Notes: generated from the letters alone by a model not told the origin. DNA of 64,000 nt from Hyphomicrobium_A sp964493785 (GCA_964493785.1 CAZBPM010000006.1:1-64000), one strand, 5' to 3'; positions 52,060-60,463 are shown, counted from the first letter of the stretch. Numbers and translations are program-made.

Positions 52060-53346
52060 TCAGCGCGCCCGACGTACGGCTAGCTTTCGCGCGTGACGCT
52101 TCTTGAACCAGATGACGATGCCGGTCGCGGAGAGGATTGCTACGACTATGCCCATCACGGACAGCGCGACGCGTCCAGGGAGTCCGGCGATGCGTCCTGA
52201 GTGAAGCGGAAACTGCAGCTGCATGAATATGTCGGCCGCGGTGCCCTCCCATGGGACCCTCCCGCCGACGATCGCGCCGTCCTTGCCATCGACGAACAGC
52301 ATCTTGAGCATGCCACTGCTGCCGTGCTCCTCGCCAGGCGCGAAGAACATGATGGCGTAGAGCCCATATTGCTGACCGTAGAACGCGCTGCCTGCGGGCT
52401 CCTGCCAACCTCGACGCGCCGCCTCGCCCTTCGCCGCGTCGATGGCGCCGGCGAATGCAACATCTGGCTCGATCGGCTTATTGAGCGGCGTCGGCGTACG
52501 GTCGTCGAATGCATCGGGCGTCAGCGAGGAAATGGTGCTGAGGATCGGCCGCACGATCTCGTTTCCGAGGTTCATCGATACGGATGTGAAGGCGACGATC
52601 AGCAGCATGGCCCAAAGCCAAAGGCCGAAGGCGCGGTGAACATCGAAGTTGATGCGGTAGGCGCTGCCGCTCCACTTGATCTGCCATGCCGGCTTCCAGC
52701 GCTGCCACCACGAGCGTCGACCCGAGCCCGCCGGCGCATCGTCCAGCACGGCGTCGCTCACCGCGGCGCCAACAGAGAAGCCGCGACGGAAGCGCTGCGG
52801 GAACGTCAGGTAGAGACCCACGAAGCAGTCGAACAGCCAAACGATGCCGACGATGCCCATGAACCAGACGCCCCAACGATCGATGTTGTTGAAGTCGGGG
52901 ATGTGCATCGAATAGTGCAGCTTGTAGAGAAACGGCAGCAGGTTCTCGCGGTCGAGAGAGATGCGTCCCCAGTAGCGCCTGCCGACGACATCGCCCGTTG
53001 AAGGCTCGAGGAAGACCTGGTTGTAGTCGAGCGCGTAAGGCTGTCCTGTCGAGGAATCGACGCGCGGCTCGACACTTAACTGAGCAGTGTGCCCCGCCTC
53101 GCCAGAAAGCGTGAAGTAGGTAACTTTGGCCTTGGGATCGGCCGCTTCCAGCTTTTCAACGAGCGTCAGCGCGGGCAGCGGCGCGGCCGAGGGGTCGGTC
53201 ACGCGCGCGTCGAACAGCTGCGGGTTCAGCCACTCGTCGAGCTCGTGGTCCCAAGAGATGACCGCGCCGGTCAGGCCCGCGATGAAAAGGAACACGGCCG
53301 TGAAGAGACCGGCCCAACGATGAACGAGTACGAAAGCGTGGCGCAT
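52060..53346 (-). CDS. PepSY-associated membrane protein (putative ferrisiderophore reductase)
   Basis: A 428-residue inner-membrane protein with four helices. The N-terminal helix region has HRWAGLFTAVFLFIAGLTGA, then PepSY-type periplasmic segments; the middle has LLPFLYKLHYSMHIPD and WGVWFMGIVGIVWLFDCFVG, with conserved His. The last helix is VALSVMGIVVAILSATGIVI. Such proteins, next to siderophore receptors, are thought to be membrane-bound reductases that release iron from siderophores in the periplasm. GGGGG precedes the ATG at 53346. It follows the siderophore receptor gene on the same strand after 131 bases. Confidence 0.88.
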   Translation of the reverse strand: MRHAFVLVHRWAGLFTAVFLFIAGLTGAVISWDHELDEWLNPQLFDARVTDPSAAPLPALTLVEKLEAADPKAKVTYFTLSGEAGHTAQLSVEPRVDSSTGQPYALDYNQVFLEPSTGDVVGRRYWGRISLDRENLLPFLYKLHYSMHIPDFNNIDRWGVWFMGIVGIVWLFDCFVGLYLTFPQRFRRGFSVGAAVSDAVLDDAPAGSGRRSWWQRWKPAWQIKWSGSAYRINFDVHRAFGLWLWAMLLIVAFTSVSMNLGNEIVRPILSTISSLTPDAFDDRTPTPLNKPIEPDVAFAGAIDAAKGEAARRGWQEPAGSAFYGQQYGLYAIMFFAPGEEHGSSGMLKMLFVDGKDGAIVGGRVPWEGTAADIFMQLQFPLHSGRIAGLPGRVALSVMGIVVAILSATGIVIWFKKRHARKLAVRRAR

Positions 53347-53423
53347 GTTCCCCCAGTGCAGCTTGCGACGCTAACTTTACCGGATTTATCCAGTTTGAAT
53401 CGGCTCATTGCAACCGGGGAATT

Positions 53424-53455
53424 GCCCTCCGCCACAAGTTGTTTGGGCGGAGGGC
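53424..53455 (-). terminator. Hairpin between the siderophore receptor and PepSY genes
   Basis: A 10-bp stem (GCCCTCCGCC with GGCGGAGGGC) just past the receptor stop. On the minus strand no T-run follows, so it may attenuate or protect the message rather than stop all transcription into the PepSY gene. Confidence 0.5.
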
Positions 53456-53477
53456 GCATCGATTTTTATGTGAGCGA

Positions 53478-55820
53478 TCAGTATTTGTAGGCCAGGCCCG
53501 TGGTGATCGTGCGCGCCGTACCGAGCCAGCAATCTCCGCGGTTGAGACAGGTCGCGACATATTCCTTGTCCTCGAGGTTGGTCGCGCTGACCTGCCAGCG
53601 CCAGTGCTCTTCCTCATAAGCAACCATCGCGTCGAACAGCGTCACGGCAGGCACCTCGTAGATGTTGGCGCCATCCCAAGACGTGCCGATATAGCGGGCA
53701 CCCGCGCCAACCGACCAACCGCGCAGTTGAGGCTGATCGAATTCCCACACGCCCCACAGCGAGGCGAGATGCTGAGGGATCGACTCGATCTGGTTACCGT
53801 CGGCGGAAACAGGTTGCGCCGACGCATCGTACACAATCGTGCCGCCTTCATACTCGGCCTGCGTATAGGAATAGCCGCCAACCACTTTCAGGTTCTCCGT
53901 GACCTTGCCGGTCACTTCGACCTCGAAGCCTTTGACTGTTACGGCGCCTGTCTGCACCTGGTAGAGCGAGTTGACCGGATCGGTGACGAGATAATTGTCC
54001 TCAGCAATATCGTAGACTGAGGCGTTGACCGAGAAATTGGCCCCCTGAGGCTGGTACTTGAAGCCCAGCTCGTACATCCTGCCCGACTGCGGGTCGAAGG
54101 GCTTACGTCCGTTGGCGGGCGAGGATGTGCCATATACCGGCACGAAGGATTCCGAGTAGCTGACATAGGGCGTCAAGCCGAAGGCAAACTCGTACATGAG
54201 GCCGGCGCGGTAGGTGACGGCGTCATCCTTTTTAGTCGCGCTGCCATCTGCAGAATTCTCGACCCAATCCTTGCGCGTGCCGACGACGGCGATCCAGTCA
54301 CCGAGGCGCATCTGGTCCTGAATGTAGAGGCCGGTTTGCGCCACGTTCTGGTTGGCCATCGAGCACACCTCGATGTTGTCGTATGAATTGGTCGTACCGT
54401 CATAGGACGTGCCATCGCAGCCCAACCCCGACCACTGTCCTTGACCATACTGCGGATTGTAAACGTTGAATGGTTTGACATCGGAGGCGTAGTTGGAGCC
54501 CTGCTGATTAGAGTAGTGGGTGTAGTCGACTCCGGCGAGCACCCGGTGCTTCAGCAGTCCGGTGCCGAACTTCGCCTCCATGTTGGTATCCTGGTTGAAC
54601 ACCTGCGTTTCGGTGAGCGCCTTATAGCGCAGCCGCGTCACCTCCTCCTGGTTGGCGTCGAGGTACGCCCACGGATAGGGATACGTGCCCAGATAGTCGT
54701 TGCTGATGTCAGCGTAGCGCGACGAGTGTTGCAGCTTCAGCCAGGGCGCAAACTTGTGCTCAACGAGCAGCGTGCCGGAGGCAACGTCTGTGTCGTAGTG
54801 ATCGTTGAATTCGCCGACGAAGCGGTCGCGCGGAACCTTGCGGCCGTTGATGTTGGAGTAGAGCGTGCCTACGATGGGCAGGAACTGGTCTGCCGTACCA
54901 CCGCGGTCCGACTGGAAGTGGCCGAGCACGGTTATGGTCGTGTTGCTGTCCGGGCGGTAGGTGATCGCCGGCTGAATCGCCATGCGGTCGTCGTCAACGT
55001 GATCAACCTGAGTGCCGGCATCGCGCGCGGTGCCCGTCACACGGTACGACCATTTTCCGTCCGAGCTGACCGGGCCGGTCATGTCGAATTTGACCTGCTT
55101 GAAGTCGAATGTGCCGTACTCGACTCCGATCTCGCCGCCCTGCTCCGATTGCGGACGCTTCGAAACGGCGTTGATGATGCCGCCGACCGGTGCCTGACCA
55201 TAGAGCACAGAGGCAGGTCCCTTGAGCACTTCGATGCGCTCGAGGAAGTAGGGATCCATGCGATAATTCGAGGTGTAGTAGCCGAACGTGCGCTTCATTC
55301 CGTCGAGGTATTCGGTAGCCGGAATTCCGCGGATGAAGTGGCTGTCGGTGCGCCCGTCGAGCCCGTACGCATCGGCAACGACGCCGGGCACGTAGCGGAG
55401 GGCTTCTTGTACTGTATGTACGCCCTGGTCGCGCATCTGCTCAGAGCCGACGACCGAGACGGACTGCGGCACTTCCTTTAGCGGCGTATCGGTCTTGGTG
55501 CCTGTCGCCGAATTCTTGGCGCTGTAATCGCGCACCGGCCCGGTGGCGGTCTTGTCGCTGGCACTGGAATTACCCGGACCCGTGGGCTGCTGTTGGGGCT
55601 GCGGCACTGCCTGCTGGACAGCTGCGGCGGGGGCGGCTGCGGTCTTTTTCTTCGCTTTGGTTTTTGGCTTTGAGGGCTTTTCCTGAGTCTCGACGACGAC
55701 AGCAGGTAGCGGCGTCACCGCGTCTGCAGAAGGCGGCGGCGCTTGGGCATCTTGTGCCTCAGCGGCGGACACGGAAAGAATGCTGCAAGCAACGAAAAAC
55801 GCGCACAAACGCCTGTACAT
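53478..55820 (-). CDS. TonB-dependent siderophore receptor (FhuA/FpvA class)
   Basis: A protein of about 780 residues. The signal peptide is FFVACSILSVSAAEA. A long Pro/Lys/Ala/Gln linker, rich in KTKAKKK, runs to about residue 105. The plug has LKEVPQSVSVVGSEQMRDQG, VQEALRYVPGVVADAY, SHFIRGIP and ERIEVLKGPASVLYGQAPVG, matching ferrichrome- and hydroxamate-type receptors. The barrel ends ARTITTGLAYKY. ATG at 55820 with AGGGG upstream; a start at 55838 would add six residues. Upstream lies a large inverted repeat. A PepSY gene follows, giving an uptake-plus-reduction pair. Confidence 0.93.
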   Translation of the reverse strand: MYRRLCAFFVACSILSVSAAEAQDAQAPPPSADAVTPLPAVVVETQEKPSKPKTKAKKKTAAAPAAAVQQAVPQPQQQPTGPGNSSASDKTATGPVRDYSAKNSATGTKTDTPLKEVPQSVSVVGSEQMRDQGVHTVQEALRYVPGVVADAYGLDGRTDSHFIRGIPATEYLDGMKRTFGYYTSNYRMDPYFLERIEVLKGPASVLYGQAPVGGIINAVSKRPQSEQGGEIGVEYGTFDFKQVKFDMTGPVSSDGKWSYRVTGTARDAGTQVDHVDDDRMAIQPAITYRPDSNTTITVLGHFQSDRGGTADQFLPIVGTLYSNINGRKVPRDRFVGEFNDHYDTDVASGTLLVEHKFAPWLKLQHSSRYADISNDYLGTYPYPWAYLDANQEEVTRLRYKALTETQVFNQDTNMEAKFGTGLLKHRVLAGVDYTHYSNQQGSNYASDVKPFNVYNPQYGQGQWSGLGCDGTSYDGTTNSYDNIEVCSMANQNVAQTGLYIQDQMRLGDWIAVVGTRKDWVENSADGSATKKDDAVTYRAGLMYEFAFGLTPYVSYSESFVPVYGTSSPANGRKPFDPQSGRMYELGFKYQPQGANFSVNASVYDIAEDNYLVTDPVNSLYQVQTGAVTVKGFEVEVTGKVTENLKVVGGYSYTQAEYEGGTIVYDASAQPVSADGNQIESIPQHLASLWGVWEFDQPQLRGWSVGAGARYIGTSWDGANIYEVPAVTLFDAMVAYEEEHWRWQVSATNLEDKEYVATCLNRGDCWLGTARTITTGLAYKY

Positions 55821-55870
55821 GGGAACCCCTGAACGCACATAACTCGAGACTTCCCAACTTGACCCATGAG

Positions 55871-55902
55871 GTATAGAATTGGGGAGGCGCCAACTTCTAT
55901 AC
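55871..55902. promoter_or_regulatory. Inverted repeat upstream of the siderophore receptor gene
   Basis: GTATAGAATTGG at 55871-55882 matches CCAACTTCTATAC at 55890-55902 in reverse complement apart from one extra base. It lies 51 bases ahead of the start. The TATAGAA/TTCTATA half-sites recall iron-response (Irr-type) boxes, though the spacing is longer. No T-run follows, so not a terminator. Confidence 0.45.
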
Positions 55903-56053
55903 TATTTTCGTCAAGAATAAAGTTGGAAGTGATTGCTGAAGTGCGTTGGCGGAGGCGTGTGACGTTCGGGCGACAGCGAGAGCGGTTCGCCCTCAGGGCT
56001 GCGGACGTCGCCGCGTGCTGTCACGCTGTTGCGCGGCCGAGCAATGGGATCGG

Positions 56054-56275
56054 TCAGCCGGGCTCGGCGCGCGAGGACTTGGTTGGGGTGTGTGCCAATG
56101 CCACCGCCCGCGTCTTCGAGGCATGCCGCGGTTCGACTTCGACGATGCTGAATGCTTCGATATGCACGCCGCAATCAGGACATTCCAGCTTCAACGCTTC
56201 CGGCCACTCGTCGTCCCACTCCATGCCGCAACAGCGGTAGGACATTCGCAGCCAGACACGCATATGCTTCGCCAC
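56054..56275 (-). CDS. Small zinc-ribbon-like protein
   Basis: A protein of about 73 residues. It has two Cys pairs, SYRCCGMEW and LECPDCGVHIEAFS, spaced for a zinc ribbon, followed by a basic tail. GTG at 56275 has GAGGAG eight bases upstream; an ATG at 56263 is also possible. No named family is recognised. It stands alone between the receptor promoter region and the ligase gene, which is on the opposite strand. Confidence 0.6.
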   Translation of the reverse strand: MAKHMRVWLRMSYRCCGMEWDDEWPEALKLECPDCGVHIEAFSIVEVEPRHASKTRAVALAHTPTKSSRAEPG

Positions 56276-56353
56276 GCGGACCACTCCTCGACAGGGAACG
56301 ACACCTGAGCGCTAGGGTGATTCGCAGAATGGAAGCAAACCGAGCTAAGTCCC

Positions 56354-57040
56354 GTGCCACCGCGAGAGCCTCAGCCGAAACCACGTCGCTCCACACACCG
56401 CTCCCGGGCACGCTTCCTCGGCCGCATGGCTGAAGGGGCGAAGGCCGCGCCATTCCCTGGTTTCGTCGCCCCGTGCGTGCCGGTCACGCGCAAGGCGCCA
56501 CCCAGCGGGGATGCCTGGCTGCACGAGGTCAAGCACGACGGCTATCGGGTGCAGGCGCACTTTCACGACGGTGCTGCCGCTGTGTTCACGGGTAGCGGTG
56601 ACGATTGGGCCGCTCGCATGCCGACGATTGCGGCTTCCCTGCGTGTCCTGCCCGTCAACAACGTCATCCTCGACGGCGAGCTGGTTGCCGTCGACGCCAA
56701 GGGCAACGCGGTATTCTACGAGTTGCCGCCGGCCGTGGCCGCCAAGCCTGTACGAGTGAAGGCGCGCCTCGTCTACCACGCATTCGATCTGCTCTACCTT
56801 GATGGCTTCGACTTGCGCGGCGCCTCGCTCGCCGACCGCAAGCGTGTGCTGCAGGCGCTGCTCGATAGCACCAGCGGCGTGCAGCTCATCAAGTATGTGG
56901 ATCACATCGGCGGCGACGGCGGTGTGGTGTTCGAGCACGCCTGCAAGCTCGGGCTCGAAGGCATTGTGTCGAAGCGAGCTGACAGTATGTATCGGTCGGG
57001 CCGATGCAGCGAATGGGTGAAGGTCACGTGCCTGCGCTGA
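56354..57040 (+). CDS. Minimal ATP-dependent DNA ligase (LigD-type adenylation domain only)
   Basis: A protein of about 228 residues holding the nucleotidyl-transferase domain of the LigD family and little else. Motif I is EVKHDGYR, with Lys60 the adenylated residue; motif III is ILDGELVAVD; motif IIIa AFDLLYLDG; motif IV LEGIVSKR; motif V WVKVTC near the C-terminus. It stops right there, without the OB-fold needed by usual ligases. A start at 56426 (MAEGAKAAP) is also possible. It may seal nicks during repair under stress. No Ku, polymerase or nuclease gene is adjacent. Confidence 0.85.
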   Translation: MPPREPQPKPRRSTHRSRARFLGRMAEGAKAAPFPGFVAPCVPVTRKAPPSGDAWLHEVKHDGYRVQAHFHDGAAAVFTGSGDDWAARMPTIAASLRVLPVNNVILDGELVAVDAKGNAVFYELPPAVAAKPVRVKARLVYHAFDLLYLDGFDLRGASLADRKRVLQALLDSTSGVQLIKYVDHIGGDGGVVFEHACKLGLEGIVSKRADSMYRSGRCSEWVKVTCLR

Positions 57041-57123
57041 CACAGCGCATTCGCGTCGGTTCTAACGCTGGCGTGCCGTCGGAAACGGGGCGGTGACAAC
57101 GCCGCCCCGAATTGTCCAGCGTG

Positions 57124-57333
57124 TCACTTATTCAGCGCGTCGTCGGCAGCGTCAGCGCCATCCTTCAAGGTTGACTTCACATCGCCCATCGCGACCTGAC
57201 CCTTGCCCTTCAGCTCCTGCACGGCGCCCTTGACTTGCAGTTGCTCGGAACCGACGACCTTGCCGACGCCCTGCTTCACGGTTCCAATCGCCTGATTGGC
57301 ATAGCCTGCCACTTTATCCGTCGCGCTACCCAT
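57124..57333 (-). CDS. CsbD family stress protein
   Basis: A 69-residue hydrophilic protein with the CsbD repeat pattern: MGSATDKVAGYANQAIGTVK, then VVGSEQLQVKGAVQELKGK and VKSTLKDGADAADDAL. CsbD proteins are abundant under general stress; molecular role unknown. AGGAG precedes the ATG at 57333. A GGAAC-N16-AGTT element lies 44 bases upstream, fitting the EcfG sigma factor. A close paralogue is at 60538. Confidence 0.9.
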   Translation of the reverse strand: MGSATDKVAGYANQAIGTVKQGVGKVVGSEQLQVKGAVQELKGKGQVAMGDVKSTLKDGADAADDALNK

Positions 57334-57376
57334 CGTTCACTCCTGTCAGATGACGACAATGCATTTCGGTCGACAT

Positions 57377-57401
57377 AACTACGCGATGAGCAACTGGTTC
57401 C
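57377..57401 (-). promoter_or_regulatory. EcfG-type promoter for the first CsbD gene
   Basis: Minus strand: GGAAC, 16 bases, AGTT. This fits the alphaproteobacterial general-stress sigma (EcfG) form GGAAC-N16/17-CGTT apart from one base. It ends 43 bases before the CsbD start. Confidence 0.65.
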
Positions 57402-57406
57402 GCCCA

Positions 57407-57949
57407 TCATTCGATGCGCTTCAGCTTCGTCAACGGCACCGGACCTGCTGCGCTGGAAAATGTCAGATGCTGCCTGTCGCTCTGTTGCTGAGACACTCCC
57501 GTCAGGACGTGCTCGCCGGTGTCGTAGGTGGCAATGCTGCCGTTGTCGTCGATGACGAGGCGCTTTCGCTGAGGAAAGATAGCGTAGCGCATGGCATTCT
57601 GACTGCCGGCCGAGGCCGGTACGCCGAGTTCGGACGGCCACCATGACGTCCTCGACGTGACCCCGACCGGGGAGCTGCTGCTCGGTGGCGGCGCGTTATG
57701 GACTGCCGCCGCAACATCCCTGCAGAGTGCGTCGACGACGGCCTTGAGCTGATGGTTGAACATGTCTCCTATCATCAGCATGCCACCGGGCATCCACTGC
57801 CCCATTCCGCCGAGCTCGGGGATGTTGAATTGTGCTGCTCGTCCGCCGGAGTGGGTGATCGCTGCGGCTAGCGCCTCAACCGTTGCAGCACTGACGTCAT
57901 GCTTGGCGGCCAGCTGCGCAATATCGGCTTTGCTCAACGAGTGATCCAT
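57407..57949 (-). CDS. Hypothetical two-part protein (conserved in proteobacteria)
   Basis: A protein of about 180 residues. The N-terminal half is helical (LSKADIAQLAAKHDVSAAT) then has QFNIPELGGMGQWMPGGMLM and IGDMFNHQLKAVVDALC. The C-terminal half is a short beta domain (WWPSELGVPASAGSQNAMRY, RKRLVIDDNGSIATYDTGEH). This combination is widespread in Rhizobiales and Burkholderiales but I know no function. GGAAA precedes the ATG at 57949. It starts 11 bases after the transglutaminase stop, so they form an operon. Confidence 0.8.
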   Translation of the reverse strand: MDHSLSKADIAQLAAKHDVSAATVEALAAAITHSGGRAAQFNIPELGGMGQWMPGGMLMIGDMFNHQLKAVVDALCRDVAAAVHNAPPPSSSSPVGVTSRTSWWPSELGVPASAGSQNAMRYAIFPQRKRLVIDDNGSIATYDTGEHVLTGVSQQQSDRQHLTFSSAAGPVPLTKLKRIE

Positions 57950-57960
57950 GCTGCATTTCC

Positions 57961-58797
57961 TCAACTGCCGACAATGGCGTTCATATTGCGGGACGTATCC
58001 GCGCGTTCGGGTGCCGACACGCTCACGGCCGGTGACGTCGAGTCCACGTTGCCAAGCGTCCAGGCGAAAGCGACATCGGCCGCATCGCGGCCTACAGAGA
58101 TGCGAGCCACGGCATCGGCAGACGCCATGTGCGTGGGATCGATGACGAACCAAGCGCCGCCGTCTGGTCCCTTCAGGTAGACCTCGGCCACGGCGTGAAA
58201 ATCGGGTGGGCTCAGCGCATCGGCATAGACCGACACGTAGCGCGCCGGAATGCCGGCTGCCCGGCACACCGCGATCTCCAGGTGGGCAAAGTCTCGACAG
58301 ACGCCCTTGCCCTGCTGGAATACGTCAGCAGCCGTCGAAAGCGGACCGGTGCTTCCGGCCTCGTAGGCCAGTGTCGCGTGAACCCAGTCGGATATCGCGA
58401 GGGCACGCGAATAGCCTCTGGGTAAGCCGTCGAATTGCCGCTCGGCCAGCTCAGCGAATAGGTCCGCAGGGCAGAAGCGGCTCGGAAGAAAGTAGGTGAG
58501 CACTTCGGGCGGAAGCTCGGCAAAGGCAAACTCTTCAATCATCGCGGGGTCGTACTGCGCGGCCGTGATGTCGACCGTGGCTTCATACGTCACATCGGTT
58601 TGGCCCACCGGCAGACATGTACGGATGATCCGGTTCTGATCGCCAACAATGGCAGACGCAAAGACCGGGTTGCTGGAAAGAGTGAAGGACTCGCTCTCGA
58701 CGGACTGAGTCGACGTCTTGGCGACGTGCACCTGAAATACAAAGTCGGTCGGCTTATCGAGCGTGTAGGAGAGGCGGCTGGAGACAATGAGCTTCAC
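57961..58797 (-). CDS. Transglutaminase-like cysteine protease family protein
   Basis: A 278-residue cytoplasmic protein. The N-terminal 110 residues are a beta-rich transglutaminase N domain. The catalytic domain has the triad: Cys in GKGVCRDFAHL near residue 165, His in PPDFHAVAEVYL, and Asp in WFVIDPTH. Bacterial members act as peptidases or peptide-bond cross-linkers; substrate unknown. It starts with GTG at 58797. An EcfG-type element lies 37 bases upstream. First gene of an operon with the following hypothetical protein. Confidence 0.92.
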   Translation of the reverse strand: MKLIVSSRLSYTLDKPTDFVFQVHVAKTSTQSVESESFTLSSNPVFASAIVGDQNRIIRTCLPVGQTDVTYEATVDITAAQYDPAMIEEFAFAELPPEVLTYFLPSRFCPADLFAELAERQFDGLPRGYSRALAISDWVHATLAYEAGSTGPLSTAADVFQQGKGVCRDFAHLEIAVCRAAGIPARYVSVYADALSPPDFHAVAEVYLKGPDGGAWFVIDPTHMASADAVARISVGRDAADVAFAWTLGNVDSTSPAVSVSAPERADTSRNMNAIVGS

Positions 58798-58833
58798 AGG
58801 CGTTCCGGAGTTCAGCGGACAAGGGGCCCTGCT

Positions 58834-58858
58834 AACTCACGAACTGCGCAAGCGTTCC
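58834..58858 (-). promoter_or_regulatory. EcfG-type promoter for the transglutaminase operon
   Basis: Minus strand: GGAAC, 16 bases, AGTT, ending 36 bases before the GTG start. Same element as in front of both CsbD genes. Confidence 0.65.
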
Positions 58859-59046
58859 AGCACCGCGACATACGGCAGGTCGTTGACTAGAAATTGTGCT
58901 GCCTGGGCTGCAATGCTCTGCGCAGCGCACTCGCCCAACGATCAGTGCATTAACGCTCTCCGCGGCTGCACCCAGATTCGCTAACGCTTTCGCAAGTGGC
59001 GGGTTGGCCGACCATACAACGGCGGTCCGGCATGCTATGAGTCCCA

Positions 59047-59262
59047 ATGCGCTATCATAAGGCCGTTGCGGTCACAAAGCCTGAGGCCGATCACATCATC
59101 AAGAGTGGCGGCCGTTCAATCACCGACACAGTTGTGCTGTCCCACCTCGACAGATGGTACGATGTGCGGGCGATGACCGCCGCCGAGATCGAGGCTTTCG
59201 TATCGGATTTGGCGCGCGCGGAACTGGCTGATCAAAACGCGCACGCGTATCCGCCTAACTAG
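59047..59262 (+). CDS. Small hypothetical protein
   Basis: A 71-residue, hydrophilic, mixed alpha/beta protein (TDTVVLSHLDRWYDVRAMTA, EIEAFVSDLARAELADQ). No signal peptide or known motif. The ribosome site is weak. The composition is protein-like and in keeping with the other small genes of the island. Function not known. Confidence 0.5.
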   Translation: MRYHKAVAVTKPEADHIIKSGGRSITDTVVLSHLDRWYDVRAMTAAEIEAFVSDLARAELADQNAHAYPPN

Positions 59263-59338
59263 GCGGTCTAGCCTTCACGGCCGGCATCAGCAATGCACGC
59301 AAACTGCTGCCTCAGCGAAGAGGACGCCCTTCAGGGGC

Positions 59339-59812
59339 ATGAGCGAGGAACGCACTGTGGCAAATAGTGACACGCAGCACGAGATTGAAAAGATCATAGC
59401 CGCAAGGAACGCGGCGGACGCCTTGCGGGCGACGGCTACTGCCGATGCCGAAAGACAGGCGCTCGCACTAGAGAGCAAGGTGAATGAAGCTGTCACCGCT
59501 GCCCAAGAGATGCTCCAACAAGAGATAAAAAGTGCGAACCGGGCGATCAAAAAAGGCGGCCGCACCGAGGAGTTTCGATACCAGTCAAACCCAGAGCCGC
59601 GCAGCGGAAAGCTGCTGGCAGGCAATATAACGCTGAGCGATGGGGCGGGTGTGCTGCGGGATTATGTGATCACCGTAGACGCCAGGGACGGGAAGATCGT
59701 CGTCAAGGGGCACGGCATCACGATGCAGCAAACGTTGACCAACGTTCTTCACGTTACGACCGAGGATTGGGCGAGATTCCTGAGCGCCGTCTATGCGGGC
59801 AATATGCGGTAG
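59339..59812 (+). CDS. Hypothetical coiled-coil protein
   Basis: About 157 residues. The first 70 are strongly helical and probably coiled coil (AADALRATATADAERQALAL), and the last 75 form a beta-rich part (GNITLSDGAGVLRDYVITVD, KIVVKGHGITMQQTLTNV). No family recognised. ATG at 59339; GTG at 59357 with AGGA at better spacing is an alternative. Stands alone on the plus strand before the GcrA-like gene. Confidence 0.65.
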   Translation: MSEERTVANSDTQHEIEKIIAARNAADALRATATADAERQALALESKVNEAVTAAQEMLQQEIKSANRAIKKGGRTEEFRYQSNPEPRSGKLLAGNITLSDGAGVLRDYVITVDARDGKIVVKGHGITMQQTLTNVLHVTTEDWARFLSAVYAGNMR

Positions 59813-59877
59813 CGGCAAGCGCGTGGCGCTTCTCTCTCCGCGTCCGGCCCGGATTAACGCGGCAAACGGGGAGATAC

Positions 59878-60138
59878 GTGCTATGCTCGCCGATGGAAAC
59901 ATTCAAAAGCCCCCCGCGACAAGCAGCGATCGACGACATCGTGATCCCGCTCAAGGATCGAAAAACGATGGCTACGCTTTTGCCGCACCACTGCCGTTGG
60001 CCGACCGGCGATCCGCTTCTTCCCGACTTTCACTACTGCGGTAAGACACAGCTCGCAGGTCATCCGTATTGCGACTTCCATGTGCGTCGCGCCTTCAATC
60101 CCAGGCGCCCGCGTCCTGTCCAATACCGGATTGTATGA
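59878..60138 (+). CDS. GcrA-like zinc-motif mini-protein
   Basis: A protein of about 86 residues with the C-terminal motif of the cell-cycle regulator GcrA: HHCRWPTGDPLLPDFHYCG followed by HPYCDFHVRRAF (Cys, Cys, Cys, His). It lacks the N-terminal helix-turn-helix and the long middle of GcrA. GTG at 59878 follows GGGGAG at ideal distance; the ATG at 59893 is a weaker choice. It could be an adaptor that competes with GcrA, or a remnant. The motif makes zinc binding likely. Confidence 0.75.
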   Translation: MLCSPMETFKSPPRQAAIDDIVIPLKDRKTMATLLPHHCRWPTGDPLLPDFHYCGKTQLAGHPYCDFHVRRAFNPRRPRPVQYRIV

Positions 60139-60181
60139 CGCCGCTCGGTCGGCCGATCGCTCGGATAGAGGATCACACAAG

Positions 60182-60418
60182 ATGCCTGTAAGCTACGGCT
60201 CCATCGCGATTGGGAAGTGCTTCGCTACCGCCACTGATGAAGTTCGGCAGGTCGTTGGACTGGACCGCGGCAGCGTCTCGTACGTCCTTCGCGGAAAGCT
60301 GGCGTTCCCATCTTGGGATCCATCTGCGTGGCAGATCACCAGTCAAGATGCCTTCGCCAATGAGGTGAGTGCCGAGGTGGCCGCCGACTGGCGCAGCGCC
60401 GGAGCGAAGACACTCTGA
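60182..60418 (+). CDS. Small hypothetical protein
   Basis: A 78-residue protein that starts at the ATG at 60182 with GAGG ahead. The pattern GSIAIGKCFATATDEVRQVV, then GLDRGSVSYVLRGK and WDPSAW, resembles short Rhizobiales proteins of unknown function. No signal or membrane segment. It lies 43 bases after the GcrA-like gene on the same strand, so they may be co-transcribed. Confidence 0.6.
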   Translation: MPVSYGSIAIGKCFATATDEVRQVVGLDRGSVSYVLRGKLAFPSWDPSAWQITSQDAFANEVSAEVAADWRSAGAKTL

Positions 60419-60463
60419 ACGCGCCGCGACCGTTGCTTGCCGGCTGTTGTCTTCATATCGAAT

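Noticed and set aside
56291..56316. GGAAC element upstream of the mini ligase
   Set aside because: No GTT-type -10 occurs at 16 to 18 bases, so it was not called a promoter.
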